A stretch of DNA of 64,000 nucleotides, taken from NCBI GenBank assembly GCA_963580285.1, contig OY757016.1:44841124-44905123 (forward strand). The letters run 5' to 3'. The notes below the pieces were generated by a model. It was not told where the DNA came from and ran no database searches. It was given only the letters and a program-made list of their open reading frames with translations. Position 1 is the stretch's first letter, and each line of letters opens with the position of its first letter. Position numbers and translations under genes: made by a program. This stretch comes from Lucinisca nassula. Its lineage: Eukaryota > Mollusca > Bivalvia > Lucinida > Lucinidae. This document shows positions 52,065 through 63,640 of the stretch, in pieces.

Positions 52065-52746
52065 ATACCCGCTTTTTCGAAGAAAAATCGGGTATATTGT
52101 TTTTGTACCACAGTTGAGTCCTGCGTCAGTCCGTCTGTTGGTCTGTCTGTCCATCTGTCCGTCCGTCACGTTTCTTGTAAATGGATCTATTCTGCAACCA
52201 CTGAAGTTACACTTTTGAAACTTTGCATGTGGATAGTTCATGGTATGTAGATGGCAGTGGGCTACTTTTTTGTGACCTTGACCCCAACATTGCCCCAGGG
52301 TCAAAGGTCAAATAGTATGATTTGCCATATCTCCTAAACTATTCGAGTTACACTTCTGAAACTTTGCTTATTGGATGGTATAGAATATGTTGCGCTACTT
52401 TTGGTGTGACCTCGACCACAACATGACCCCAAGGTCAAAGGTCAAAAAGTATGATTTTGCCATAACTTCTAAACTATTGGAGTTACACTTCTGAAACTTT
52501 GATTATTGGATGGCCCTTGGAATATAGAATAAATCTGGATACTTTTGGCGTGACCTTGACCTCAAGATGACCCCAAGGTCAAAGGTAAAAAAGTATGACT
52601 TTGCCATATCTTCTAAACTATAAGATTTACACTTCTGAAACTTGGTTATTGGATGGCTGTTGGAATATAGAATAAATTGGAATACTTTTGGTGGACCTCA
52701 ACATAACCCCAAGGTCAAAGGTCAAAAAGTTTGACTTTGCCATAGT
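52065..52746 (+). mobile_element. Hairpin-headed element H9
   Basis: TGTT|ATACCCGCTTTTTCG pairs with CGAAGAAAAATCGGGTAT. A (GTCC)-type run lies at 52,128-52,168. Four units of about 120 bp have ACACTTCTGAAACTTTG and CCAAGGTCAAAGGTCA. The 3' end is uncertain. Confidence 0.65.
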
Positions 52747-53378
52747 TGGAAAGTTGAAGAAAATGACAGTGATGTGTTAGAAATGATGTGTTAGAAATGA
52801 AATAGATCGGCGTTGGTGCTTGAATAATTGTTGAGTTAGGGCATAACTGTATTCAAAATTGTCATTTGGGAAGGTAAATCGCCTGTTTTACTGTTGGATT
52901 TTTCGTTGTACGGCGACGCCCCAGCGGAGCCGTAAAACGGAATTGGCGACCTTAAAATGGACGATTTATCTCCTCAAATGCAAGTTTCAATACAGTTATC
53001 CCCATTCTAATGCGTTTATTCAGTTGTTTTGTTAAAATTATACTATTTTGCTCAAGGCGGCAAGTGCAGTGAGCTGTGTAAAACTAAATACAACGTTATA
53101 TGATGCCATCTGGTTTCCGACATATCACAGAATATACTGTTGCAACTTTTTGACGTTATCCAATCAGAAGTTGTGTTACATACCCAAGTGCATTAGAATA
53201 ATTCTTAAGTAATAATTCACTGTTTGGCGGTCAGTAGATAAATCACTCCCACTATGTGCTCATGATCTGATCTACTTTGCAACTGAACACCAAACAGTGA
53301 CTAATTACAATGACATTTGGTCTATTTCTGGGTCTGTTTCTTGAATAAAGATAAGTTTTGGTTTTGATAGCACATTCG
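52747..53378. other. Intergenic DNA with inverted pieces at 52,870-52,980 and 53,205-53,305
   Basis: GGTAAATCGCCTGTTTTAC and its complement form a palindrome around 52,880-52,970. A degenerate relative of the 36,893 palindrome is at about 53,165-53,330. No gene. Confidence 0.45.
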
Positions 53379-53609
53379 TTAACCCATTGTGGGCGGGAAA
53401 CCCCTAAAGGGGTACATTGGCAAACAGTGCGGGCCCAGATCAGACGCCGCACAATGCGGCGTCTGATCAGGGCCTGCACTATTTGCTAATAGAATTTTCG
53501 GTCAAAAATAGAGTAAAAACAAAAAAAATAGGCCTACCACCCCTTGTAAGGCAAATGTACTTGTCCAACATATAGCAATTGAAGAGTCCACTAGCATACA
53601 ATGGGTTAA
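53379..53609. mobile_element. piggyBac-like MITE, subtype B, intact TTAA flanks
   Basis: TTAA at 53,379 and 53,606; ends CCCATTGTGGGC and ACAATGGG. The inner hairpin GATCAGACGCCGCACAATGC pairs with its complement. Confidence 0.85.
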
Positions 53610-53946
53610 ACATGATAGTTTTTCACATACATCATTGGGATTTTGAGACAGCTTTGTATAGAAAGACAAATTTGCTTTAACTCCCTAGTTGATAGGCTTA
53701 CATTTTTGATTTGCGTATTATTGTTTTAATTTCAATATTGTTAACTTTTCAGGCAAAGTTTTGCTCAACATAACTGTTTATTGTATTCTCTGGATTTTAA
53801 TTTATATTGTTTATTGTCTTATTAGTTAGTGTATATGTGTATTAATTGTATCAATGTAAGTTTATACATGTTTATTGCCATATTGAATGTTTATGCTAGC
53901 CTTTTTGTCATTTGAAAACTGATTTAATTGCAACTGACAAAACTTG

Positions 53947-54758
53947 GGTACTGGTAAACTGCTTAGAAGGTCTAAGCCTGCCTAGGAAATTTAAAGTGCT
54001 AGTGGTTTCTTCGGCCTGTAGGGCTTGAGATATCATTTCATCTCAATGTTGGGAACTGGAAGCAACGTCTCCAAGAATAACCTTAATAGTGTTGAAGGTG
54101 ACGTAAAACCTCAACACAAACAGGGACATCAGAAAAATATGCCAAACTTGTAACCATTGTGCCTCCTGGCCTGGGCCTATGAGTACCCTAATGAGTATTC
54201 ACCATATTTGCATTATTTGCTGGATCCCAGCTTGCACATTGTCAATATTGGAAAAACAGGTAACCTGTTTTCCCAACACTGATAATCCTCAGACTAGGAA
54301 CCAGCAAATAATGCAAATAAGGTCAATTGGGACAGCAACATGAAAATACATTGTAAACTTTATCACTGAAAAAATTACAATTTTAAGATGAAAAATTGTG
54401 ACATTTATCTTATTTCTGCTAAAATTAGAGATTGTGGGTATTCGTTAGAACTTAGACCTCCTAAGCAGTTTACCTTACATTAATTCCCAACCACTGATTC
54501 AAGAAGGGCAGTTGTTAGTTTTTGTCAAAAGAATGTGCACTATACTGGTTAACCGCTTATGTAGAAGCCTGCCCAGGTAAAGTGTGGATAGGTAAACTAA
54601 CCAGCTCCAAAATGACTTAAAACAGTGGTGACGGGGCCGTTGAACTCCTATACAAACAAACAAACAATAAGCGGTTTACCAGTACTCATGCACTTGGTTT
54701 CAGCTCTGCGTGGAAGCATCATGCAGCCCACTCTATTTCTCCAAGCCCCGATGGTCGG
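53947..54758. repeat. S1 and S2 fragments
   Basis: 53,947-54,120: S1 lacking its 5' part (+). 54,180-54,310: TTTGCATTATTTGCTGG and its near complement form a palindrome. 54,490-54,660: S2 with TTCAAGAAGGGCAGTTG and a CAAACAAAC tail. 54,663-54,758: 5' piece of S1 on the minus strand. Confidence 0.55.
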
Positions 54759-54864
54759 GCCCCACATTATATGAAATATCGGTAACCTGTTTTCTGTAGT
54801 AATAATGATACAGATATTGCAATTTTAAGAGAAATAAACAGGCCAAGTCCATATTAAGCATAAT

Positions 54865-55140
54865 ACACCACAATCTCATAATAACACTATTCGTTATAAC
54901 ACAATTTTGGATATAACACAGTTTCAAGATGGATCCTAAAAATGTATAGATAAAATAGAAAAATGGCCAAAAATGATCCTTCTCTATATAACTTGGTTAT
55001 ATAGAAAAATGACGATAAATGGTCATTTTTCTGTATGATCTATACATTTTTGTTTGGCTATAACATAGTTGTTTAACTAACACCGTTTCTGCTTCGGACA
55101 CCATTAATAGTGTTAGGAAAAGGTTTGTGGTGTATCTAAG
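54865..55140. mobile_element. Palindromic MITE, ATAACACGG family
   Basis: ACACCACAATCTCATAATAA to AGGTTTGTGGTGTAT, with a central AAATGACGATAAATGGTCAT. Outer arms match the copy at 28,619-28,868. Confidence 0.7.
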
Positions 55141-55424
55141 AGATGATCAAAATGCAGTTGTTTATTACAGGTGAGTTTTATTGCATTCACCTTTTTTGTT
55201 ATCTAAATTCAGGCTCCTTTAATACAGGTTGCTTGCTTAATAGAGGTGACCACTATGACTTTACTTTCAATATTCCTAGCTTCCAGTTGTTGGCCATTAG
55301 ATCTGTCCTGGCTGTTTGATAGAGGAAATTTAGATTTAGGACAGTTTCTGCTGGCTTGAAGAGAGAGGTGGCTGCTCAGCAGAGGTTAAATAAAATATAT
55401 AATGGCTTACTTTGGGAAGCTCTA

Positions 55425-55590
55425 GAAGCTTCTTTGGTGTAGTGGTTATGCTACTCACCTCTGAAACTAGTGGTCTTGGTTTCGACCCCTGTCTTCTCCA
55501 GACTTTCAGGTGAGTCTTTGAACTGAGGTCCCATCTCTAGGACCTTAGCTATTGGTGGGAGTAAAATTCAAACGCACACACTCTTTGGGA
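55425..55590 (+). mobile_element. tRNA-derived SINE
   Basis: Head GTGTAGTGGTTATGCTACTC and GGTTTCGACCC B box; tail TTGGTGGGAGTAAAATTCAA. Inserted in DNA resembling the TACAGT-family MITE (GGTGACCACT and AGGTTTTACTG nearby). Confidence 0.7.
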
Positions 55591-55854
55591 GGCTGATTAT
55601 AGCTACTAAAGAGGGGAGGCTGCTAAACAGAGGTGACCATTACTGGAGGTTTTACTGCAGTAATCTGTGATATGTGAAATATTTTACATTGTGTATTAAT
55701 CTATTGAAAATTTTATCGGAGTATTGTTTACTGCAGTTTATTGTATCAGCAAGATAATGTTATCTGTTTCTAGATTTTATTTAGGCCAAATAAAAAATAT
55801 ATATGTTTAGGGTATCGGAAAAAATAGAGATAAAGAATAACAAGGATAATTTTA

Positions 55855-56235
55855 TTTATTTCTTATCCGAAACAAACATTGTGGGTAATTGTTAGAATCG
55901 TGTCATGAAGGCGATTCTAACAAGTTTTGTTTGTTTGTTTGATTTGAGGTTTAACATCCTCGTCAACACTGTACAGGTCATTTTGGAGACATTGCTTCCA
56001 ATTTTGTGGGACTTTTACCCGACATTGAGATGAAATGACATCTCAAGCCCTGTCGCCAAATCAAACCAATAGGGTTTATAAGCATGGACAGTCCGACTCG
56101 CACCACTTTCCCTGGGTAGGCTTAGATCCTCTAAGCGGTTTACCAGTACTCGTGTGCGGTCGGTTTCAGCTCTGCATGGAAGCATCATGCAGCCCATCTA
56201 TTTCTTTCAAGCTCCGAGGAGCGGGGGCCGGATTC
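55855..56235 (-). mobile_element. S1 repeat, minus strand, next to half palindrome
   Basis: 55,855-55,928 is a palindrome around GTTAGAATCGTGTCATGAAG. From 55,932 (GTTTGTTTGATTTGAGG) to 56,235 is a full S1 in reverse. The palindrome arm ATTCTAACAAG appears on both sides of S1, so S1 probably inserted into the palindrome. Confidence 0.7.
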
Positions 56236-56239
56236 TAAC

Positions 56240-56643
56240 AAGTACCAACAATGTATGTTTTGATCAAACACCCAATATACATGTACAAGCACTTGTAACT
56301 GAGTTTCCAAAATATGTTGTCGTGTCTAGATCATACATCCATTTTTGTTAACAATTATCAATGAAAATGAATTTGATCAGTAATTAAATGTTAGTTGTGA
56401 GTTTGGACACAATGTGGTTTAAACATTTTAATAGTGTATTGATTAAAATTGAATTGAAAGCAGCTTAATGCCTCTAAATTGGAAGATTTTCTGCCAAATG
56501 TGCAGAAAATACCTATAACAGGTGCATAGGTTTCTCGTTAAATTTACAGAAACTGTAACTTTTCATTAAGATAATGTTACATTTTTACTAGCAATACATT
56601 AAACGATTGCTTTTTAAAGTTAAATAATACAATTTTGTTGAAA
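56240..56643. other. AT-rich intergenic DNA, nothing recognised
   Basis: No repeat family or gene that I can support. Confidence 0.4.
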
Positions 56644-56645
56644 TA

Positions 56646-57918
56646 TGAGGGCTGATTGATATGTTGTGAGCCTCATATTGAAGGATTTGAATTTTGTCGG
56701 ACATATTGTATTATTTTTCAACATAATCCCCTTCAGTATTTATACACTTTTGCCAGCGGTGTTTTATAGAACTCCTTTTCTTGGCTGTTCAGAGAGTCAT
56801 CCACTGCATATATGACATCATTATCTGACTGAAAGTGGATGCTTGAAATAGCAGTTTTCAGTTTTGGAAATAGATGAAAGTCTGATGGAGCGAGATCAGG
56901 TGAATAAGGCAGATGCTCAATCAATTTAAAGCCACGATCTTGAATGGCAGCCATAGCACTGACAGACTTGTGAACAGGAGCATTGTCCTAATGGAACAAC
57001 TAACCTTTCATGAGCTTTTCGCGGAGCTTAAGTTTAATATTTTCCCGTAACTTTATCAGAAGTAAAGCATAGTAACAGCCATTGATTGTTTGTCCCTTTT
57101 GGAGATTATCTATCAGCAGAATACCATCTGCATCCCCAGAAAACCGAGGCCATAACCTTCCCAGCTGATGGAACAGTCTTTGCCTTCTTTGGCAGGGGTG
57201 AGCAAGGGTGCTTCCATTGTTTTGATTGTTGTTTGGCCTCTGGGGTAAAATGATAGACCCATGTTTCATCCATAGCGACAAATCTCTGAAGAAAGCTCAA
57301 AAAGGTTAAGATTAGCACGCGATAATGTGCGCCTGGTGTGCTTCTGATCAACTCTCAGAAGTCTTGGTACCCATGGGGCCAAAAGCTTTCTCATTGCCAG
57401 ATCCTCTGTCAGAATGGAGTGTACTCTTTCCTGTGAAAGGCCAACTCTGCTGGCTTTATATCTTTCTGTGACTCATCTGTCAGTTTTAACATTATCATGG
57501 ACTTAATTGACCATTTCTGGGGTTGCAACATTGGCAGGCCTTCCAGGACGGGGTGTCATCCTCAAGGCTCCGGGTGTCGCACTTAAATTGCGCCATCCAC
57601 CTTTTCACTGTACCATATGAAGGGGCATCTTTCCCTAGTGTTGCTCTCATATCATCATGGATATCCTTAGGACTTAGGTGTTAAAATTTTTTATGAAAAT
57701 ATTGGATCACTGCTCTGTAACCCATTTTGTCCATTTTGCAAAAGCTGCTTGTCTTGTGTACTTAAGAGTGCTACCTCGTCGATATAAACTTACCAAATGA
57801 GATTTGAACTTTGGTACACAGCCCTATATATATGTAGTCAGAGAATAGTAGGACTTAAGAAGAACATCTCTGCGTACCTCTTTCAAAAGGAGGCTTACAA
57901 CACATCAATCAGCCCTTG
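56646..57918 (-). mobile_element. Degenerate full-length mariner element, 1,273 bp
   Basis: TA duplications at 56,644 and 57,919 flank 29-bp inverted ends (left begins TGAGGGCTGATTGATATG; right ends CATCAATCAGCCCTTG) with about four mismatches. Length and structure are typical for Tc1/mariner mariners. A dead transposase lies inside on the minus strand. Confidence 0.93.
56733..57734 (-). pseudogene. Mariner transposase pseudogene (D,D34D)
   Basis: Minus strand from ATG at 57,734. The N-terminal part shows IHDDM and APSYGTVKRWMAQF, typical of the mariner DNA-binding region. The catalytic part shows AMDETW (first Asp), DNAPVHKS (second Asp) and YSPDLAPSD (third Asp, 34 residues after the second). 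An early in-frame stop follows the first 16 or so codons. Frameshifts occur near 57,550 and 57,140. Two stops lie just before DNAPVHKS. The enzyme would cut and paste the element at TA sites. This copy is inactive. Confidence 0.93.
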
Positions 57919-58107
57919 TAAGGGATATCTGTAGCAATGATTCTGTCTCTTGCAAAACATTTAAGGCTCAGCCATGACAGCATTTTCCGATAGACAAGAT
58001 CACTTACAGTGTAATGACTAGTGCATGTATATTGGGTCCGTTATCTTTTTGATGGAGAAATAAGAAAAATTATCTGCAAATTATTCTCAGTACTCCATAG
58101 CTGGAGC

Positions 58108-58465
58108 TATATAGAGGATCTTATGTGAGTGGTCTTGTCTTATGGAATTTATTAAACGAGTTGAGGAAAAGGGATAAAATGCGAGGCTGTGCCGAGCATT
58201 TTATCCCTTTTCCTCAACTCGTATAATAAATTCGATAATACATGAGCACGAATGCAAGATGCTATTTATTGTACGACATTTAGAACGTATTTTATTCACG
58301 ATTGTTTAATAAATATGTTAATATTCCACCATTACTAAACGCGACGTCGTACATGTAACGTTACGGGACGTATCTAGCTAATTTGCATATTTAATCCACA
58401 AGTGGATTATCGGAAGTATTACATGGCGTTATTACACTCTCAGACGCGATGTCATATGATAAATA
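58108..58465 (+). mobile_element. MITE R2 copy
   Basis: GAGGATCTTATGTGAGTGG head, hairpin with AAATGCGAGGCTGTGCCGAG, tail CACAAGTGGATTATCGG and end GCGATGTCATATGATAAA. Confidence 0.75.
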
Positions 58466-58734
58466 GAAATATACAAATTTAGTGCAAAAAAGCCCAAATA
58501 TTCCACAGAAAGCATTATTCCAGCTGTTTTTCAGAAAGTATGAAAAAATTCTGGTTTTCACCAAACGCAATGGAAAAACCCTAAACATGCTTATTTTTGA
58601 ATTTAGCCTTTTTAATTGGGAATCTGTACATGTACATATTTACATGGTATTGTAAATAAATAAAGTTAAAATGAATTGCACACACCTGTCTTTTTTTAAT
58701 GCCACTTTTAGGTCAATCAAACCAAAGTTACAAA

Positions 58735-59130
58735 GATGGAAAAATCTGTCCCTCGGGATCACTGTCCGGCTGAGTGATGCCGGACAGTGATCCCGAGGGA
58801 CGGATTTTTCTATCCACCCCTCACACCCATATTGGATTCTTTTTCTTGCATACCTTCCATTTCTTAGTGCGGATTTTTAATGCTGCAGTCACTTCGGTTA
58901 CCAACGTCCGCCATACTGTGTTGACACCGCAAAAATGTTTAGTGACGTCACGTAACGTGCTATGACGTCAGCCTTAACGACCGCGCATACGAAGTCGTAA
59001 TCAACCAGTGCATTTATCAAACACGCGATATTATTCGATTTGAGGTCGGAGCACCAGGGTCAAAACATAAATTTCTATTCCAGGGTAAAATCACGGATTT
59101 CCTTGTCTGGTGTGCAAGAAAGCGGGTTAT
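58735..59130 (-). repeat. Interspersed repeat R1, inverted copy
   Basis: Begins with the palindrome around GTCCGGCTGAGTGATGCCGG and ends GGTGTGCAAGAAAG. It is the reverse of 39,845-40,275. Confidence 0.7.
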
Positions 59131-59159
59131 CTGTAATACCGAACTGGACCCCTGTTCTG

Positions 59160-59560
59160 GATTAGGCAAAAAATGTAGACCAAGGTAAGATGCTGGAGAA
59201 AGCAACATCTGATCTTGGTCTTCACTTTTTGCTTCACACTTTTTGCTTAAGAAAAGGATGAAATGAAGGGTCTGACCTTTTTCCCAGTCTAAGGGTTCCT
59301 GCCCATTGGGGTTTGGAGAAATAGATTGGGCTTCATGATGCTTCCACGCAGAGCTGAAACTGACCACACAAGAGTACTGCTAAACCCCTTAGACGATCTA
59401 AGCCTGCCCAGGCAAAGCGGTGCGAGTCGGACCGTCCTTACATATGAACCCTTCTGCTTTGTTGGGGCGACAGGGTTTGAGATGTCATTGCATCTCAATT
59501 ATGGGTGAAAGTCCCACAAAACTGGAGGCAACATCTCCAAAATGACCTAAATGGTGTTGA
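59160..59560 (+). mobile_element. AACAGTG-like hairpin followed by an S1 repeat
   Basis: 59,162-59,233: hairpin AAATGTAGACCAAGGTAAGA with complement. 59,288-59,560: S1 copy with CTTCCACGCAGAGCTGAAAC, losing its A-rich tail. Confidence 0.65.
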
Positions 59561-59825
59561 CTTAAATATAGTTTAAATAAATGGTTTATTTACAGACTGT
59601 CAGACAGAATTTTAAGTGTTGAGAAACTTTTATTCGAACGACCGTATTGTTTCTGACATATCCGTGGCGCAGTGACATCAGAAACGTTTCACTGTCGTCA
59701 AGTAATACTACGTATGCATGCCATGGCACTAGATGTTATTTAACCTCCCACATTGTCTGATATCTTTCCTGGTAATTTTTGCTCAATGGCAATTTTTGGG
59801 TTGCGGTATAAACTGAATACACAAT

Positions 59826-62800
59826 TAGTGTCTTTAATAATGAAATATAATCGGTGATCCTTAGACAATTTTATAGGGCCAAGCTTTATAGTGTCTTTAA
59901 TAATGAAATATAATCAGTGATCCTTAGACAATTTTATAGGGGCGAGCTTTATAGTGTCTTTAATAATAAAATAGAATCGGTGATCCTTAGACAATTTTAT
60001 AGGGCCAAGCTTTATAGTTTTTTAGCTCACCAGAGCCGAAGGCTCCGGGGGAGCTTATAGGATAGGCAGTTGTCCGGCGTCGTCGTCGTTGTCATCATCG
60101 TCGTCGTCGTCTGACGTCAACACTTTCAAACATCTTCTCTGAAGCCACTGGACCAATTCAGCCCAAATTTTATCTGTAGCATCCTTGGGCTGGGGGATTG
60201 AAAGTTTGTGTTTTTTATCAAAATCAGCTCATTAGTTTGGTTGCTATGGCAACTTGTAGTTTCCATAGACTTATAATGGGGGAAAATTGAAAAATGGCAT
60301 TTACTGCCAAGCCTCTGCAGATATTTTGAGAAAACTTTCATAGAAATGTTCCATAGGCAATCTACTATCTGCTGTATGATTTTAAGCCTTCTGCTCATTT
60401 TTATTGGTTGCCATGGAAACCAAAATGCAAAAAATAGACAAAAAATACTTAAAAAATCATCTCCTCAGAAACCATATGCTCTAGGAGGCTGAGACTTTAT
60501 GAAAATATTCACCATATTTGCCTTTACAGGTTTTGTGTTTTTTTATGAAATTTGGCCTTTTAGTTTTGTTGCTATGGCAACTTAGAGTTTCCATTGACTT
60601 ATAATGGGGAAAACTGAAAAATTGCATTTACTGCCAAGTCATTGCAGATATTTTTACAAAACTTACATAAACATGTTCCTTGAGTAAACTTCTCTCAGCC
60701 ATATGCTTTTATGTCAACCTGGGGGTCCCCTAGGTTGTGCCGGGGCCATGCCCCGCCCCCTCCACTTCATAAAATGCCTTATATCTCAGAAACCTTACAG
60801 ATCTCAACCCCTAAACCATATATATTCTTGTTCCTTATGATAAGATGCATTTAGTGACACCAACCTGGGGGTCCCCCGGGATGTGCCGGGGACTTGCCCT
60901 GCCCCCTCTATTTCATAAAATGCCATTTATCTCAGAAACCATTCAGATCCCCACCCCTAAACTATATATATTCTTGTTCCTTATGCTAAGATGCATTAAG
61001 TGACACCAACCTTGGGGTCCCCCGGGATGTGCCAGGGACATGCCCCACCCCCTCCACTTCATAAAATGCCATTTATCTCAGAAACCATTGAGATCCCCAC
61101 CCCTAAACCATATATATTCTTCTTCCTTATGATAAGACACATTCAGTGATACCAACATTGGGGTCTCTCTGGGGTGCGCTGGGGCCATGCCCCACCCATT
61201 CACTTCATAAATGCCATATATCTCAGAAACCATTCAGATCCCCACCCCTAAACTATATATATTCTTGTTTCTTATAATAAGACGCATTCAGTGACACCAA
61301 TCTGAGGGTCCCCTAGGATGTGGTGGGGCTTATGCCCCACCCCCTCCACTTCGCAAAAGGCTGAATATCTCAGAAACCGTCCAGATCCCCACCCCTAAAC
61401 CATTTAAATTCTTGTTCCCTATGATAAGACGCATTCAATGATACCAACCTTAGGGTCTCCCTTGCCGCACGGGGGCTATGCCCGACCCCTCCACTTCATA
61501 AAAGGCCCAATATCTCAGAAACCGTTCAGATCCCCACCCTTAAACCATATAAATTCTTGTTCCTTATGTTAAGATGCATTCAGTGATATCAACCTAAGGA
61601 TCTCCCAGGCCGCACCAGGGCTATGCCCCAACCTTCCACTTCATAAAAGGTGATATATCTCGGAAACCCTTCAGATCCCCACCCCAAAATCATGTATACT
61701 CTTGTTTCTTATGAAAAGACACATTCAGTGACACCAATCTGGGGGTCCCCTAGGATGTGCCAGGGCTATGCCCCACCCCCTGCACTTAGTAAAAGCCCAT
61801 TATCTCAGAAACCGTTCAGATCCCCACCCCTAAAGCATATAAATTCTTGTTCCTTATGATAAGACGCATTCAGTGATACCAATCTAAGGGTCTCCCAGGC
61901 CGCATGGTGGCTGTGCCCCACCCTTCCACTTCATAAAAGGTGATACGTCTCGGAAACCATTCAGATCCCCATCCCAAAACCATATATATTCTTGTTTCAT
62001 ATGATAAGACGCATTCATTGAAACCAACCTGGGGTCCTCTGGGATGTGCCCGGGCCATGCCCAACCCCTCCACTTCGTAAAAGGCTCAATATCTCGGAAA
62101 CCATTCAGAACCCCCAACCCTAAACCATATATATTCTTGTTCCTTATGATAAGACACATTCAGTGATACCAACCTAGGGGTCTCTGGGGGTGTGCTGGGG
62201 CTATGCCCCACCCTTCCACTTCATAAAATGCAATATATCTCAGAAACTGTTCAGATCCCCACCCCTAAAATATGTATATTTGTGTTCCCTATAATAAGAC
62301 TCATTCACTCACATCAATGCATCTATGTGCTAAGGCAACATGCTGATGCCATGGCCCACGCCTCTACTTCATAAAAGGCCATATATCTCAGACACCATTA
62401 AGATCCCCACCTCATAATCATATATATTCTTGTTTCTTATGATTAGACACATTCAGTCACACAAACTTGGTGGTCCACAGGGGCCATTCCTCTCCTCATC
62501 ATTTCATAAGAGGGCCTCATATCTGGGAAACTGTTCATATCCCCACCCCTAAACAATATATTTTCTTGGTCCTTATTATAAGACACATTCAGCGACAACA
62601 GTCTTGGCTTTCCTGGGGTCTGCCAGGGCTATGCTCCAACCCCTGCGCACCTTAAAAGGCCTTATATCTCAGGAACAGTACACATCCCAACCCCTAAACC
62701 ATATATATTCATGTGCCTTATGATAAGATGGATTCAGTGATACCATTCAGGGCTCTGTTGGGTCCATGTCTCATCCTTCCTCCTCATAAAAGGCCTAATA

Positions 62801-63640
62801 TTTCAGATACAGGGTCCACATGGGTGCTCATTTTGAAATGGGGGTTTGTTTGGGAGACTTTATAATCAATAAATTAAAACCTGAAACCATACATGGCTGC
62901 CAGTGGGCAGTGTCTGCCTGAGTTCTGGTGAGCATTGTGGCCCATGGGCCTCTTGTTTTTATAATAGAATATAATCGGTGATCTTTAGACAATTTTATAG
63001 GGGCGAGCTTTATAGTGTCTTTAATAATGAAATATAATCGGTGAATCTTAGACAATTTTATAGGGGCGAGCTTTATAGTGTCTTTTATAATAGAATATAA
63101 TTGGTGATCTTTAGACAATTTTATAGGGGCGAGCTTAATAGTGTCTTTAATAATGAAATATAATCGATGATCCTTAGACAATTTTATAGGGGTGAGCTTT
63201 ATAATGTCTTTAATAATAAAATAGAATCGGTGATCCTTAGACAATTTTATAGGGGCGAGTTTTGTTGTTGTTTTTTTATATAATAAAATATAATCGGTGA
63301 TCCTCAGACAATTTTATAGGGGCGAGCTTTATAGTGTCTTTAATAATGAAATATAATCGGTAATCCTCAGACAATTTTATAGGGGCAAGCTTTATAGTGT
63401 CTTTAATAATAAAATATAATCGGTGAGCCTTAGACAATTTTATAGGGGTGAGCTTTACAGTGTCTTTTATAATAAAATATAATCGGTGGTCTTTAGACAA
63501 TTTTATAGGGGCGAGCTTTTTAGTGTCTTTAACAATAAAATATAATCGGTGATCCTCAGACAATTTTATAGGGGCGAGCTAAAGTTCGTCCCCATAAAAT
63601 TGTCCAAGGCTTGCCGATTATGTTATATTAATAAAGACAC
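59826..63640. repeat. 63-bp tandem array with inverted ends, split by H10
   Basis: Units with GTGTCTTTAATAATGAAATA and CTTAGACAATTTTATAGGGG: about three before 60,017 and about ten in 62,957-63,575. The right end (63,590-63,640) is an inverted unit ending AATAAAGACACTAAT, mirroring the left end ATTAGTGTCTTTAAT. The pattern fits a TIR element whose interior expanded. Confidence 0.85.
60024..62955 (+). mobile_element. Hairpin-headed element H10 with about 147-bp repeats
   Basis: Starts TTTTTT|AGCTCACCAG with GAGCCGAAGGCTCCGG hairpin, then a (GTC)n run at 60,075-60,110. From about 60,700 some thirteen units carry ATCTCAGAAACCATTCAGAT, CCCCACCCCTAAACC and TTCTTGTTCCTTATGATAAG. Ends with the hairpin GGCCCATGGGCC then TCTTG and TT. 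Array sequence on both sides marks it as an insertion. Confidence 0.8.

Noticed and set aside
29..63575. Repeat periods 87, 63, 51 and 33 all being multiples of three as a biological rule
   Set aside because: Such arrays are more noticeable because they give open frames. Other arrays here (about 120, 131, 147, 168 and 172 bp) do not follow the rule.
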